From an uncultured Bacillota bacterium (GTDB lineage: Bacteria > Bacillota > Clostridia > Lachnospirales > Lachnospiraceae): a stretch of DNA of 64,000 nt. The notes beneath the pieces are model-generated. The model saw only the letters and a program-made list of their open reading frames with translations. It was not told the origin of the DNA and made no database searches. This document shows positions 35,047 through 43,731 of this stretch, piece after piece. The stretch lies in assembly GCA_949291945.1 (NCBI GenBank), contig CASEXH010000003.1:62001-126000 (forward strand), written 5' to 3'. The position numbers were made by a program, and so were the translations under genes. Every line of letters starts with the position of its first letter. Position 1 is the first letter of the stretch.

Positions 35047-35094
35047 AAAAGGCCAGGGTAGAAAGTCTGGCGTTCCCCACTTCCTGCCCTGGCC
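35047..35094 (-). terminator. Terminator after the second DivIVA-like gene
   Basis: GGCCAGGG pairs with CCCTGGCC, with an inner GGAAGT/ACTTTC stem, and TTTT follows on the minus strand. Confidence 0.8.
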
Positions 35095-35120
35095 CAAGTA
35101 CAGCCCGTATTTTTTTGTTT

Positions 35121-35876
35121 TTACAGATCATCCAGTTCTTCTTCCATCATAGCCTCGTCTTCTTCACTGAGGAGTTTGGAAATCTGAAGAGCCAGCTTGC
35201 TGTCTTCATCCTCATCATCTTCTTCGTCAAACTCTTCCAGTTCTTCTACATCTTCCGGGGAATCTAAAAAATCAAGTTCTTCGTCAACTTCTTCAGATAA
35301 ATACTGGTTCTCATCATTTGAATTTTCTGTTTTCCTGCCGCTGAGTAAATCTGAAGCAGCATTTATTACCTGCAATATCTCTCCGCAGGAATTCTCTACT
35401 TTTTCTTGTACCTGCTCTATTGTTCTTTTAAGTTCATTCATTCTTTCTTGCAGAACATGGTATCTTTTCTCTCCTTCTGCGAGTTTCTCCTCAATCTCAT
35501 TTTGCACATTTTCTACTCTGTTTTTTGCCTCATTCTCAGCTTCTTTAAGCATTTCATCAGTCTTTCTTTTGGCCGCTTCCTCCATAGAATCGGCCTTCAG
35601 CTGCGCTTCAAGCACTAATTTCCCAATGCTTTCAAAATTGTCAATATACTTTTGATACTTTTCTTTAATTTCATCTTCAAGCCGGAGCTGATAATCGTCT
35701 TTTAATTCTAAGCGTTTCTGAAGTTCTGCAATTCTGGAGTCTTTTTCTGCAATCTGTTGCTTATAATCGGCTTCAACTTCTGCTTTTTCATTTTTCAATT
35801 TTTGTATCAATTCTTGAACTTCTTCCTTTTTGTAACCACCTACCAGTGTAGTTTTGATCATTTCATATTCTTCCAT
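35121..35876 (-). CDS. DivIVA-like coiled-coil protein with acidic tail
   Basis: This 251-residue protein begins with a DivIVA-type signature (IKTTLVGGYKKEEVQELIQ, about 7-25), like the protein at 5.6-6.3 kb. A long coiled coil follows (about 25-170), then a strongly acidic tail rich in Glu and Asp (about 195-251). It is likely a membrane-curvature or polar scaffold. The ATG follows aggtgga. It lies 20 nt downstream of the GH18 gene, so the two are probably co-transcribed. Partners are unknown. Confidence 0.75.
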   Translation of the reverse strand: MEEYEMIKTTLVGGYKKEEVQELIQKLKNEKAEVEADYKQQIAEKDSRIAELQKRLELKDDYQLRLEDEIKEKYQKYIDNFESIGKLVLEAQLKADSMEEAAKRKTDEMLKEAENEAKNRVENVQNEIEEKLAEGEKRYHVLQERMNELKRTIEQVQEKVENSCGEILQVINAASDLLSGRKTENSNDENQYLSEEVDEELDFLDSPEDVEELEEFDEEDDEDEDSKLALQISKLLSEEDEAMMEEELDDL

Positions 35877-35896
35877 AACACTCCACCTCTTATCTT

Positions 35897-37615
35897 TTAT
35901 TGTACATAATTGCTGATAATCTGCCAGACATCATCTCGTTCAAATCCAAGCTTCCATTCCGCCACGCCTGCCAGTTCATATTCCTGGATCAGCTTCATTT
36001 TTTCTTCCAAAGATTTCTCATCCTCCAGCCACATCTTTAAGACGCCACTGTCTGTAACTGCCTCTGCATAATTCTGAGACACATCAGTATTCCAGTATAC
36101 TTCCATATTATATTCTTCCACATAGGCATCCGCCTGGTCCATACTGCACACTTCACTGGTCACCATTCCATTGTTAGCTTCGGTCCACAGCCGGGTGTAA
36201 AAAGGTATTCCGTTTATCACTTTTTCCTTCGGCACCTCAGAAAGGGTCTGGGTAATGCCCTCTTCTACAAAGGGGAGAGAGGCTACAGATCCAGCTGTCT
36301 CAGAACCTACCGTATGTTCATCATATCCCATAATAATCACATAATCCGCCACTATCCCCTGTTCTTTCCTGTTATAGAACACCGTATACTGAGGCACCGG
36401 ATTATCCACAGAAAGCACCAGGCCATTATTCCTGCAGGCAACAGAAAGCTCCCGTATAAACTGGATAAAATGAGGGGCCTCTTCCTCTGTCAGAGCTTCA
36501 AAGTCAACGTTGATCCCGTCCATATCCACCCGCTTAGCCTCAGAAAGAAGCATTTCAATAATATGCTGTCTGGCGCTGCGGACAGACAGTGTGTCCAGAG
36601 TGCTTACCTCATCATTAAAATTATCGATAAGTCCCCATACCTCCAGTCCTTTAGCATGGGCCTGGCTCACATAGTCGCTGCTTGCCAGTGAGGAAATATT
36701 CCCCTGGGTACTGGTAACAGAAAACCAGGTGGGAGAGATTACATTCACTCCTGTCATATTCTGGGTGTCCGAGGCAAAAGCCTGGTTTGCAGCCTCAGAA
36801 GTTACCTGGTGCCACGCAAGATTAATCTTATGGTCTCTGGTCAGGCTGGTGAAATTCTCTTCATAACTGCCTGTATATGCGTATTCTGTTTCTTCCGGAG
36901 CAGACAGTGCACTGTTTTCCACATATCCGTCGATTCCATCCTGGGTCATGACTCTTGACCAGTTGTCCAGTTCTTCCAGCAGGAGCATCTGTTCTCCCTT
37001 CTCCAGATCTTTCAGGATCGGACTCTTGATTCCTCCCTGATAGCGGACCTGGGTCTCTTCGCTGGCCTGCACCGTCTTTACTGTGCCCCATTTATAGAGG
37101 ATCACTGCTCTGGCCGGATCCTCATAGACAGTTCCCTGGATCTCCATATACTGCTCTAGAAAATCAAGAGCAATATAATATTCCCCGTCTATCTGTCTCA
37201 CAATGGAATAGTCCTCTGTAACAGATTCTCCCCCAAGCTGGTAGGTATTGCTCTCCGGCTGGATGTTCAAAACCTCTGTGGGCATGGTATATAACATCTG
37301 CTGCGTTTCCTGATCCCAGTAAAATCTGCCTTCAAGCTCCTGTGTAATGACCGAATAAGGAATATACGCAACCCCGTCCTCTATCTTCCCTTTTGCGTCG
37401 GCGATGGTATCCTGTAAGACCAGGGACAGCTCATTATCCGAACTCTGCTGGTAATAATCTGTCAGATCCATTCTGGCATCTGAAGGAGTATATCGACGTA
37501 TGGCACTTGTAATGACACCCGCCGCTCCTACTAGTATGATCAGAAGCAGGGCCACCAGGACCGGAGCAAGTCTGCTACTGCGCCTCCTTCTCCTTTTTTT
37601 TCGTTTTTTTGCCAT
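35897..37615 (-). CDS. GH18 glycosidase with stalk and SH3 domain, membrane-anchored
   Basis: This 572-residue envelope enzyme has a very basic start, one TM anchor (about 17-38), a copper-amine-oxidase-N-like stalk (about 80-178), an SH3-like domain (about 182-238) and a GH18 barrel (about 262-572). The catalytic DxxDxDxE motif is DGINVDFE with Glu373 as acid. The family includes SleL/YaaH spore cortex N-acetylglucosaminidases and other peptidoglycan hydrolases. Neighbouring DivIVA-like protein suggests a wall-growth or spore role. Confidence 0.88.
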   Translation of the reverse strand: MAKKRKKRRRRRSSRLAPVLVALLLIILVGAAGVITSAIRRYTPSDARMDLTDYYQQSSDNELSLVLQDTIADAKGKIEDGVAYIPYSVITQELEGRFYWDQETQQMLYTMPTEVLNIQPESNTYQLGGESVTEDYSIVRQIDGEYYIALDFLEQYMEIQGTVYEDPARAVILYKWGTVKTVQASEETQVRYQGGIKSPILKDLEKGEQMLLLEELDNWSRVMTQDGIDGYVENSALSAPEETEYAYTGSYEENFTSLTRDHKINLAWHQVTSEAANQAFASDTQNMTGVNVISPTWFSVTSTQGNISSLASSDYVSQAHAKGLEVWGLIDNFNDEVSTLDTLSVRSARQHIIEMLLSEAKRVDMDGINVDFEALTEEEAPHFIQFIRELSVACRNNGLVLSVDNPVPQYTVFYNRKEQGIVADYVIIMGYDEHTVGSETAGSVASLPFVEEGITQTLSEVPKEKVINGIPFYTRLWTEANNGMVTSEVCSMDQADAYVEEYNMEVYWNTDVSQNYAEAVTDSGVLKMWLEDEKSLEEKMKLIQEYELAGVAEWKLGFERDDVWQIISNYVQ

Positions 37616-37672
37616 ATCTCAGCTCCTCTTCTTCATTCAGGAATGCCAATCATATTCTTTTGGCTCATGTGT

Positions 37673-37681
37673 ATTATAGCA
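37673..37681 (-). promoter_or_regulatory. Extended -10 promoter for the GH18 gene
   Basis: TGCTATAAT lies 58 nt before the ATG. No good -35 is seen. Confidence 0.5.
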
Positions 37682-37739
37682 TATTTTTCCTCTCCGTCAT
37701 TAATTTCTTCCAGGATTTCATGAATTTTTCAGTTTTTTC

Positions 37740-37973
37740 CTATTTTGTATACAATTGAAAGCTGTTATCTTTTATGAAATCAAAGGACAGACCTCTTAGT
37801 CTTCCCTGATCATCTTGTATATAATCCCGCATATATTCTCCTGTCTCAGCAATCTGGCAGGCTTTCTCGATACGTTTTGCTGTTGTCTGCCTTCCATTTA
37901 AAAGTAATGGAATCCCTTCTCTGCGATAGGTCTTCAGTTCCCGATGGAGTCTTTTTATTTCCTTTTTTGTCAT
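37740..37973 (-). CDS. Small unknown protein (77 residues)
   Basis: I do not recognise a named family. The protein is basic at the N terminus (MTKKEIKRLHRELKTYRREG), helical in the middle (TTAKRIEKACQIAETGEYMR) and ends in a beta-like GLSFDFIKDNSFQLY segment. No signal or TM region is seen. No Shine-Dalgarno precedes the ATG, but a 24-codon reading frame (38044-37970) ends in TGA overlapping this ATG as ATGA, so it may be translated by coupling. A strong promoter lies 330 nt upstream. Confidence 0.6.
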   Translation of the reverse strand: MTKKEIKRLHRELKTYRREGIPLLLNGRQTTAKRIEKACQIAETGEYMRDYIQDDQGRLRGLSFDFIKDNSFQLYTK

Positions 37974-38301
37974 GTCTTTGACGCAGGTTTTTCCCGTGAT
38001 ATATTATTTCCCCTGCAGCTCCTTTCCCGCAAAATCATCTCCATTTAAAACTTCTTGTCTGATAGAGGAGGCGGTTCCGATAAAAAATCACTCCTTGCAA
38101 AACTCCCTGTCTGATTCCCGATGATATAACTATAGCATTTTCTCTTTTACACTTGGAATATGCGGCAATACAGAACGTATTATTCCGCCTGCAACAGAAT
38201 GCTGCGACAATGAATCTGAAAAGAACAATCCGATTTTCCCGAAGGCTGCCGAAGTTTTCACCCCTTTCCGTATATTCTACGTAAGCCGCCTTCTCTATCT
38301 G
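37974..38301 (-). ncRNA. Possible structured leader or non-coding RNA
   Basis: A promoter at 38336-38308 would transcribe 330 nt before the 77-residue gene. This stretch holds clear hairpins, for example GCAGCATTCTGTTGC and GCGGAATA...TATTGCCGC, and no convincing long reading frame. It matches none of the riboswitch or RNase P/tmRNA/SRP signatures I know. Confidence 0.4.
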
Positions 38302-38307
38302 TGAACC

Positions 38308-38336
38308 ATTATACCATTATCCTCCGGCAATAGCAA
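38308..38336 (-). promoter_or_regulatory. Sigma-A promoter of the long leader
   Basis: TTGCTA, a 17-bp spacer and TATAAT are preceded by no gene on this strand. It is divergent from the mecA promoter. Confidence 0.7.
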
Positions 38337-38347
38337 GTATTTCCTTC

Positions 38348-38377
38348 TTTACAAGGCAGCACCGCATAGTATATAAT
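38348..38377 (+). promoter_or_regulatory. Sigma-A promoter for mecA
   Basis: TTTACA, an 18-bp spacer and TATAAT lie 54 nt before the mecA start. Confidence 0.65.
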
Positions 38378-38430
38378 ATAAAAAGGAAAATAGCATCTTA
38401 ATAATCATGTTAGACAGGATGTGACTAAAT

Positions 38431-39189
38431 ATGAAAATAGAAAAAATTAATGAAAACCAGATCCGCTGCACTCTTACAAAGTCCGACCTTGAGGAAAGGC
38501 ATATAAGACTCAGCGAACTGGCCTACGGCAGCGACAAGGCAAAAGATCTTTTCCGCGATATGATGCAGCAGGCCAACACCGAATTTGGTTTTGAAGCTGA
38601 CAATATTCCGCTGATGATCGAAGCAATACCCGTTTCGGCAGACAGCATTATCTTAATAATCTCCAAAGTGGAGGATCCAGAAGAACTGGATACCAGATTT
38701 TCCAAATTTACTCCTTTTGGCAGTTCCGGCGGCGGAAATCCCGAAGGAACCGGTATCGAACTGGAAGGTGCGGACGATATCCTGGATATCTTCCGGAAGA
38801 TCTACGAAGCCAAGTCCAAGGCTATAGAAAAACAGAAAAAAGAAAAGAATCCGGAAGCTTCTTCCACTCAGGCTCCCCAGAGTTCTATTTCTGTCAATCT
38901 TATGCGGGAGTATACCTTTCCAACACTGGATGCAGTGATCGCCGCAGCTCACGGCCTGAACAACTTTTTCACCGGTGAAAGTGCTCTCTATAAAGATGCC
39001 CAAAACGGTTCATACTCTCTGATCCTTCATCAGGCTGAAACTTCTCCGGAAGATTTCAATAAAGTCTGCAATATGCTCTCTGAATATGGAAAGGGAAATT
39101 CTTCTTCTCCGGTCAAGGAGGCATTCTTAATGGAACACGGCGGCTGCATGATTCCCGAAGCCGCATTAAATAAACTGGCACAAATTTAA
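38431..39189 (+). CDS. mecA: Adaptor protein MecA
   Basis: MecA delivers substrates to the ClpC AAA unfoldase for ClpCP degradation; in Bacillus these include ComK. The 252-residue protein has the N-terminal substrate-binding part (MKIEKINENQIRCTLTKSDL to about 85), a linker rich in Ser, Glu and Lys, and a C-terminal ClpC-binding domain (about 155-250). Clostridial versions also have this two-domain layout. It is a single gene with its own promoter and terminator. Confidence 0.92.
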   Translation: MKIEKINENQIRCTLTKSDLEERHIRLSELAYGSDKAKDLFRDMMQQANTEFGFEADNIPLMIEAIPVSADSIILIISKVEDPEELDTRFSKFTPFGSSGGGNPEGTGIELEGADDILDIFRKIYEAKSKAIEKQKKEKNPEASSTQAPQSSISVNLMREYTFPTLDAVIAAAHGLNNFFTGESALYKDAQNGSYSLILHQAETSPEDFNKVCNMLSEYGKGNSSSPVKEAFLMEHGGCMIPEAALNKLAQI

Positions 39190-39206
39190 TAAGATGTTTG
39201 TTTTCT

Positions 39207-39245
39207 AAAAAAGGCCCCGGGGGAGAACTCCCCGGAGCCTTTTGT
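39207..39245. terminator. Terminator between mecA and the DUF1858 gene
   Basis: AAAAGGC-CCCGGGG pairs with CCCCGG-GCCTTTT, with T-runs on both strands. Confidence 0.85.
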
Positions 39246-39325
39246 TTCCACGTACAACGATCCATGTGCGTATACCTGCATGTGCATTTGGGGCCTGTTG
39301 CTTTTTATTCAGCAAATGGCAGAAA

Positions 39326-39526
39326 TTATTTATTTTCCAGATAATCGTTGATCTGGGCAACTAACATATCTCCGTTAATGCCATGGACCATAGCTGCTTC
39401 TGCAAGAGATTCGCCCTGAGCGGATGGGCATCCGATACAATGCATGCCTGCTCTCATTAAAATTGGAACGATATTCTCATCTAAACGGATTAATTCACCG
39501 ATTGTCATCTCTGGTGTTACTTTCAT
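39326..39526 (-). CDS. DUF1858 small protein
   Basis: This 66-residue protein is a DUF1858 domain (MKVTPEMTIGELIRLDENIV) with the conserved CIGCPSA motif near residue 30, seen next to or fused with hybrid-cluster and redox proteins. It may bind a metal or take part in redox or disulfide chemistry. ATG 39526 follows aggaaa; a longer start at 39589 would lie on the -35 box of its promoter. The ferredoxin gene is divergent from it. Confidence 0.85.
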   Translation of the reverse strand: MKVTPEMTIGELIRLDENIVPILMRAGMHCIGCPSAQGESLAEAAMVHGINGDMLVAQINDYLENK

Positions 39527-39560
39527 GGATATTTTCCTCCTTAAAATGTTTTTCTGTATC

Positions 39561-39589
39561 ATTATAATCTCTTTTTCAGGGATATTCAA
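39561..39589 (-). promoter_or_regulatory. Sigma-A promoter for the DUF1858 gene
   Basis: TTGAAT, a 17-bp spacer and TATAAT lie 35 nt before the start. Confidence 0.75.
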
Positions 39590-39696
39590 CCTTTTTTCTC
39601 CATTTTCTATGAGACTGTTTTACAGGCTTCATACCTCCAAGTCAAAAAGCCCCGGCAAAAACTGCTGTCTGCAGCGAATTGTATCAAATTTAAGAC

Positions 39697-39725
39697 TTGT
39701 ATTATGGAAATAAATATATTAGAAT
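39697..39725 (+). promoter_or_regulatory. Sigma-A promoter for the ferredoxin gene
   Basis: TTGTAT, a 17-bp spacer and TAGAAT lie 51 nt before the start. Confidence 0.6.
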
Positions 39726-39775
39726 AAGCGTAGTAACTGAATTACATATTCAGAATTATAAAGGAGGGTACGACC

Positions 39776-39946
39776 ATGGCATACGTAATCACAGACGAAT
39801 GTGTAAGCTGCGGAACATGCGCAGGAGAATGTCCAGTAGAAGCTATTTCTGAAGGAGATTCCAAATATGTGATCGACGCTGATACATGTGTTGACTGCGG
39901 AACATGCGCTAGTGTATGTCCTACAGAGGCTATTGTAGAAGGCTAA
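39776..39946 (+). CDS. 2[4Fe-4S] ferredoxin
   Basis: This 56-residue clostridial-type ferredoxin carries low-potential electrons, for example from pyruvate:ferredoxin oxidoreductase to hydrogenase or Rnf. Two cluster motifs are complete: CVSCGTCAGECP and CVDCGTCASVCP. The two halves are internal repeats. A strong site, aaggaggg, precedes the ATG. It is a single gene with its own promoter and terminator. Confidence 0.95.
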   Translation: MAYVITDECVSCGTCAGECPVEAISEGDSKYVIDADTCVDCGTCASVCPTEAIVEG

Positions 39947-39963
39947 TCGAAATATTGAAACAA

Positions 39964-40006
39964 AACTGGTACACAAAGGATGTTCCTCCGTGTACCAGTT
40001 TTTCTT
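39964..40006. terminator. Terminator after the ferredoxin gene
   Basis: AACTGGTACAC pairs with GTGTACCAGTT and TTTTC follows. It faces the convergent merR-type gene. Confidence 0.85.
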
Positions 40007-40030
40007 CTCTTTGTTTTACGTTCATTCTAA

Positions 40031-40540
40031 CTATCTTCTTTTTCTTTCTGTTCCATGCAGCAGTCTCCGCCTGTTCTGTTTCTTCTCCGCCGAGGCAGCC
40101 ACCTCTCTTCTGGACTGCTGGCAATCCCGGATACGCTGGTCCAGTCTTTTATACCGAGCCTCCTCAGAATTTTGTTCTTTCAGCCTCTGTGTCACCAGTC
40201 TGCTGATAATCTCCATAAATTCCGTAGGGATCCTATCTTTGTAAAGCTTATGCTCAGTGTCCTCTGTTTTCTTCTTTTTGACCACAGGCCCCTTCTTATC
40301 TGGAACCTGATTCGGATAAAAAAAGGGAGTCAGCTCTCCGATCTCCTTCAGAGAATACCCCCTCTTCTTCAGTTCCTTTATACTCAGGAATACCTGAATA
40401 TCCCATCGGGTGTAGTATCTGTGTCCCATCTCATTTCTCTTGATCGGCAATTCCAGTTCTTCCTCCCAGTACCGCAGCACGTGAGATTGAGTTTCCAGAA
40501 GTTTTACTGCCTGAGAAACAGAGTAAATGGTCTCCTCCAT
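40031..40540 (-). CDS. MerR-family transcriptional regulator
   Basis: This 169-residue protein has an N-terminal MerR winged helix (IYSVSQAVKLLETQSHVLRYWEEE region, about 4-70, with GHRYYTRWDIQVFLSIKELK). A charged linker and a basic C-terminal coiled region (about 110-169) follow. No metal-binding Cys set is present, so it is not a classical metal sensor; it resembles the RacA/DNA-packing or generic MerR group. ATG 40540 follows aaagggg. The target is unknown. Confidence 0.8.
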   Translation of the reverse strand: MEETIYSVSQAVKLLETQSHVLRYWEEELELPIKRNEMGHRYYTRWDIQVFLSIKELKKRGYSLKEIGELTPFFYPNQVPDKKGPVVKKKKTEDTEHKLYKDRIPTEFMEIISRLVTQRLKEQNSEEARYKRLDQRIRDCQQSRREVAASAEKKQNRRRLLHGTERKRR

Positions 40541-40623
40541 ATACTGACCCCTTTCACATTTCCTCTCCACCCATTATAGCAGACCTTTGCCGAAATGCAA
40601 GAAAATATGTTCGACAAAAAACG

Positions 40624-40652
40624 TTGACAAGTTCTACCCGGGATGATACACT
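40624..40652 (+). promoter_or_regulatory. Sigma-A promoter for the TPP riboswitch and thiC
   Basis: TTGACA, a 17-bp spacer and TACACT lie just before the riboswitch. Confidence 0.7.
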
Positions 40653-40657
40653 AATGA

Positions 40658-40750
40658 AAACAGCCAGGGAGCCCTGAAGGGCTGAGAGGAAGCGCCAAAG
40701 ACTTCGACCTGTATCACCTGATTTGGATCATGCCAACGTAGGGAGTGTTA
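40658..40750 (+). promoter_or_regulatory. TPP riboswitch (THI element)
   Basis: The conserved blocks are in order: cagggagccct, ggGCTGAGAGG, gACCTGTatcACCTGATttGGATcATGCC and gtAGGGA. Thiamin pyrophosphate binding is expected to reduce thiC expression. Confidence 0.95.
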
Positions 40751-40775
40751 TATAACATACGTAGAACATTTCTAT

Positions 40776-40806
40776 ATCTGTGTCCTGATCAGGCACAGAT
40801 TTTTTA
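40776..40806 (+). terminator. Riboswitch-controlled terminator before thiC
   Basis: ATCTGTG-TCCTGATCAGG-CACAGAT folds back and is followed by TTTTTT, 26 nt after the riboswitch and about 145 nt before thiC. It implies transcription attenuation. Confidence 0.85.
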
Positions 40807-40952
40807 TTGCGCAGAAGCCTCATTCCTATACAGCAAGATTTTTTTGAAAAGGCCCCGCCGGAACAGGAGTCTTTTCGAATTACGAAAACCCATCCTCTCC
40901 ATAATATACTTCAGAATTCTCCCTGTCACTATGTCTAAATGGAGGAAAACCT

Positions 40953-42260
40953 ATGAGTTACACAACACAGATGGATGCTGCCCGCCAGGGGATCATCACT
41001 CCTCAGATGGAAGCAGCTGCAAAAAAAGAACAGATGGATGTCCAGGAACTTCGGGAGCTTATGGCCCAGGGAAAGGCTGTCATTCCGGCAAACAAACTCC
41101 ATACCTGCCTGGAGCCAAATGCCATCGGCTCTATGCTTAAAACAAAGATCAATGTAAATCTGGGCACTTCCAGGGACTGGAAGGATCTGGATATGGAGCT
41201 TGAAAAAGTCAATGATGCGGTAAAAATGGGGGCAGAATCCATTATGGATCTCAGTTCTTTCGGAGATACCCGGAAGTTCCGGAGAAAACTTACCTCCCAG
41301 TGCCCCGCCATCATCGGTACCGTACCGATCTACGACGCTGTGGTCTACTATCACAAACCATTGAAAGAGATCACCTCCCAGGAGTGGATCGATATCGTGG
41401 AAATGCATGCCAAAGACGGCGTGGACTTTATGACCATCCATGTGGGGATCAATAAAGCCACTGCAGGCCGTTTTAAGAAAAACAAGCGCCTCACCAACAT
41501 TGTTTCCCGGGGAGGTTCCATTATCTTTGCCTGGATGGAAATGACCGGAGAGGAAAATCCTTTCTATGAACATTATGATCATATCCTGGAAATCTGCCGG
41601 GAATATGATGTGACCCTGAGTCTGGGAGACGCCTGCAGACCGGGCTGCATTGCAGACGCCGGAGATATTTCCCAGATTGAAGAACTGGTGACTCTGGGTG
41701 AACTGACCAAAAGAGCCTGGGAAAAAGATGTACAGGTGATCATTGAGGGGCCCGGACATATGGCCTTAAACCAGATTGAGGCCAATATGAAGATCCAGCA
41801 GACCATCTGTCAGGGAGCGCCTTTCTATGTGTTGGGTCCTCTGGTAACAGATATTGCTCCAGGTTATGACCACATCACCGCAGCCATCGGAGGTGCCATT
41901 GCCGCTGCTAACGGAGCCTCTTTCCTCTGCTATGTAACCCCTGCAGAGCACTTAAGGCTTCCGGATGTAGACGATGTAAAAGAAGGAATCATAGCCTCTA
42001 AGATTGCTGCCCATGCCGCTGATATCGCCAAAGGGATCAAGGGCGCCGCCGACTGGGACCATCAGATGAGTACTGCAAGGAAAAATCTGGACTGGGAAGA
42101 AATGTTCCGCCTGGCCATTGATCCGGAAAAGGCCAGACGCTACCGTGCCCAGGCAAAGCCTGAAAAAGAAGATACCTGCAGCATGTGCGGAAACTTCTGT
42201 GCAGTGAAAAATATGAACCGTATCCTGGAAGGTGAGATCGTAAGTATCTATGACGAGTGA
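40953..42260 (+). CDS. thiC: Phosphomethylpyrimidine synthase ThiC
   Basis: ThiC is a radical-SAM enzyme that rearranges aminoimidazole ribotide to HMP-phosphate for thiamin. The 435-residue form is the short bacterial type without the long N-terminal extension. The cluster motif near the end reads CSMCGNFC (CX2CX3C), as is usual in clostridial ThiC. ggagga precedes the ATG. It is the only thiamin gene in the window and is under TPP riboswitch control. Confidence 0.97.
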   Translation: MSYTTQMDAARQGIITPQMEAAAKKEQMDVQELRELMAQGKAVIPANKLHTCLEPNAIGSMLKTKINVNLGTSRDWKDLDMELEKVNDAVKMGAESIMDLSSFGDTRKFRRKLTSQCPAIIGTVPIYDAVVYYHKPLKEITSQEWIDIVEMHAKDGVDFMTIHVGINKATAGRFKKNKRLTNIVSRGGSIIFAWMEMTGEENPFYEHYDHILEICREYDVTLSLGDACRPGCIADAGDISQIEELVTLGELTKRAWEKDVQVIIEGPGHMALNQIEANMKIQQTICQGAPFYVLGPLVTDIAPGYDHITAAIGGAIAAANGASFLCYVTPAEHLRLPDVDDVKEGIIASKIAAHAADIAKGIKGAADWDHQMSTARKNLDWEEMFRLAIDPEKARRYRAQAKPEKEDTCSMCGNFCAVKNMNRILEGEIVSIYDE

Positions 42261-42281
42261 TCCCCCTGTCCCGTCCTAAAT

Positions 42282-42322
42282 GGACATGCAAGCATGTCCG
42301 CTTGGCTCGTTGCTCGCAGAAA
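42282..42322. repeat. Palindrome and dispersed repeat copy 1
   Basis: GGACATGC-AA-GCATGTCC (42282-42299) is followed by gcttggctcgttgctcgca. Positions 42293-42322 match 61470-61499 at 25 of 30 bases, with all differences being transitions. Confidence 0.6.
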
Positions 42323-42330
42323 TAAAAGAA

Positions 42331-42386
42331 GAGACTTTTCCGGCAGTCCATCTGCTCATGGGCTGTCCGGAAAAGTCTCATTTTAT
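42331..42386. terminator. Terminator between thiC and dnaB
   Basis: GAGACTTTTCCGG pairs with CCGGAAAAGTCTC around a 23-nt loop; T-rich on the right, A-rich on the left. Confidence 0.85.
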
Positions 42387-43711
42387 TTTTTCATATTTAC
42401 AAACTTTGTATAATTCGGCAGCCATACCAGGTTCACCGTACCGATAGGGCCGTTTCTCTGTTTTGCAATGATGATCTCAGCAATATTCTTATTCTCAGAA
42501 TCTTTGTTGTAGTAGTCGTCACGGTAGATAAACATCACCACGTCGGCGTCCTGCTCAATAGCGCCGGACTCTCTCAGGTCAGAAAGCATAGGCCTGTGAT
42601 CCGGGCGCTGTTCTACTGCACGGCTTAACTGTGACAGCGCCACCACCGGAACATTCAACTCCCTGGCCAGGGCTTTTAAAGAACGGGAAATCTCTGAGAT
42701 CTCCTGCTGCCTGGACTCGCTTCTTCCACTTCCTGTCATCAGCTGAAGATAATCAATAAAGATAATCCCCAGATTATATTCCATCTTATATTTTCTGCAT
42801 TTGGAACGGAGTTCTGAAATGGAAATACCCGGTTTATCATCTATGATCAGATTAGAATTACCAATGACATTTGCCCCTTCTATAAGTTTTGCCCATTCTT
42901 CATCCTCCAGGTTTCCTGTACGGATGTTCTGGGAATCTACCTTAGACTCCAGGGCCAGCAGACGGTTCACCAGCTGCTCCTTTGACATCTCCAGACTGAA
43001 TACCGCTACAGTCACATTGTCATGAAAAGCCATGTACTGGGCAATGTTCAGGACAAAGGCTGTTTTTCCCATAGAAGGTCTCGCTGCCACCAGGATCAGA
43101 TCCGAAGGCTGAAATCCGGAAGTTTTGTAATCCAAATCAATAAAACCTGTAGGAATTCCTGTAACGCTCCCCTGGTTCCGAGAGGCCTTCTCGATCTTTT
43201 CTATAGCATTCAGCACTACCTGCCGGATAGGAACAAAATCTCCCGTTCCCCGGTTCTGGATCAGGTCAAAGATCTTCTTCTCTGTAACTTCCAGGATGTC
43301 CTGGGTCTTTTCCTGTCCCAGATAGCAGGCATTGCTGATTTCCTCTGTAGTTTTGATCAACTTTCTCAGCATGGATTTTTCCGCCACGATCTCTGCATAG
43401 TATTTCACATTTGCAGAAGTGATCACTGAGGAAAGAATATCCTTCATAAATTCCATATCGGAAATCTCAGGAGGAAGATTTTTCTCTCTCAGACGTTCCT
43501 GGAGCGTTACCAGATCTACTGCCTTTCCCTCGTCGTGAAGCTCTACCATAGCTTCAAACACAGCGCCATACTGCTGCTGATAGAAGTCCTCGCCGGTAAT
43601 GATCTCTGAAGCTTCCACAATGGCATCTCTGCTCATGATCATGGCGCCGATAACGGACTGCTCCGCCTCCTGGCTATGGGGCATGATCCTTTTCATTAAT
43701 GCTTCTTCCAT
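42383..43711 (-). CDS. dnaB: Replicative DNA helicase DnaB (DnaC in Bacillus)
   Basis: This hexameric helicase unwinds DNA at the replication fork. The 442-residue protein has the N-terminal DnaB domain (PHSQEAEQSVIGAMIMSRDA to about 110), a linker and the RecA-like core with Walker A ARPSMGKTAFVLN (about 208-220) and the RQQEISEISRSLKALARELN and QLSRAVEQRPDHRP motifs. It lies 20 nt after rplI in the gdpP-rplI-dnaB operon. Confidence 0.97.
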   Translation of the reverse strand: MEEALMKRIMPHSQEAEQSVIGAMIMSRDAIVEASEIITGEDFYQQQYGAVFEAMVELHDEGKAVDLVTLQERLREKNLPPEISDMEFMKDILSSVITSANVKYYAEIVAEKSMLRKLIKTTEEISNACYLGQEKTQDILEVTEKKIFDLIQNRGTGDFVPIRQVVLNAIEKIEKASRNQGSVTGIPTGFIDLDYKTSGFQPSDLILVAARPSMGKTAFVLNIAQYMAFHDNVTVAVFSLEMSKEQLVNRLLALESKVDSQNIRTGNLEDEEWAKLIEGANVIGNSNLIIDDKPGISISELRSKCRKYKMEYNLGIIFIDYLQLMTGSGRSESRQQEISEISRSLKALARELNVPVVALSQLSRAVEQRPDHRPMLSDLRESGAIEQDADVVMFIYRDDYYNKDSENKNIAEIIIAKQRNGPIGTVNLVWLPNYTKFVNMKK

Positions 43712-43731
43712 ACTGAAGAAACTCCCTTCTC

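Noticed and set aside
35197..35655. Ser-rich plus-strand frame opposite the second DivIVA-like gene
   Set aside because: Product of the Glu/Asp-rich tail read in reverse; no start signals.
42160..42200. Unusual CX2CX3C cluster motif in ThiC as a sign of an altered enzyme
   Set aside because: Short clostridial ThiC proteins commonly have this spacing; the rest of the enzyme is intact.
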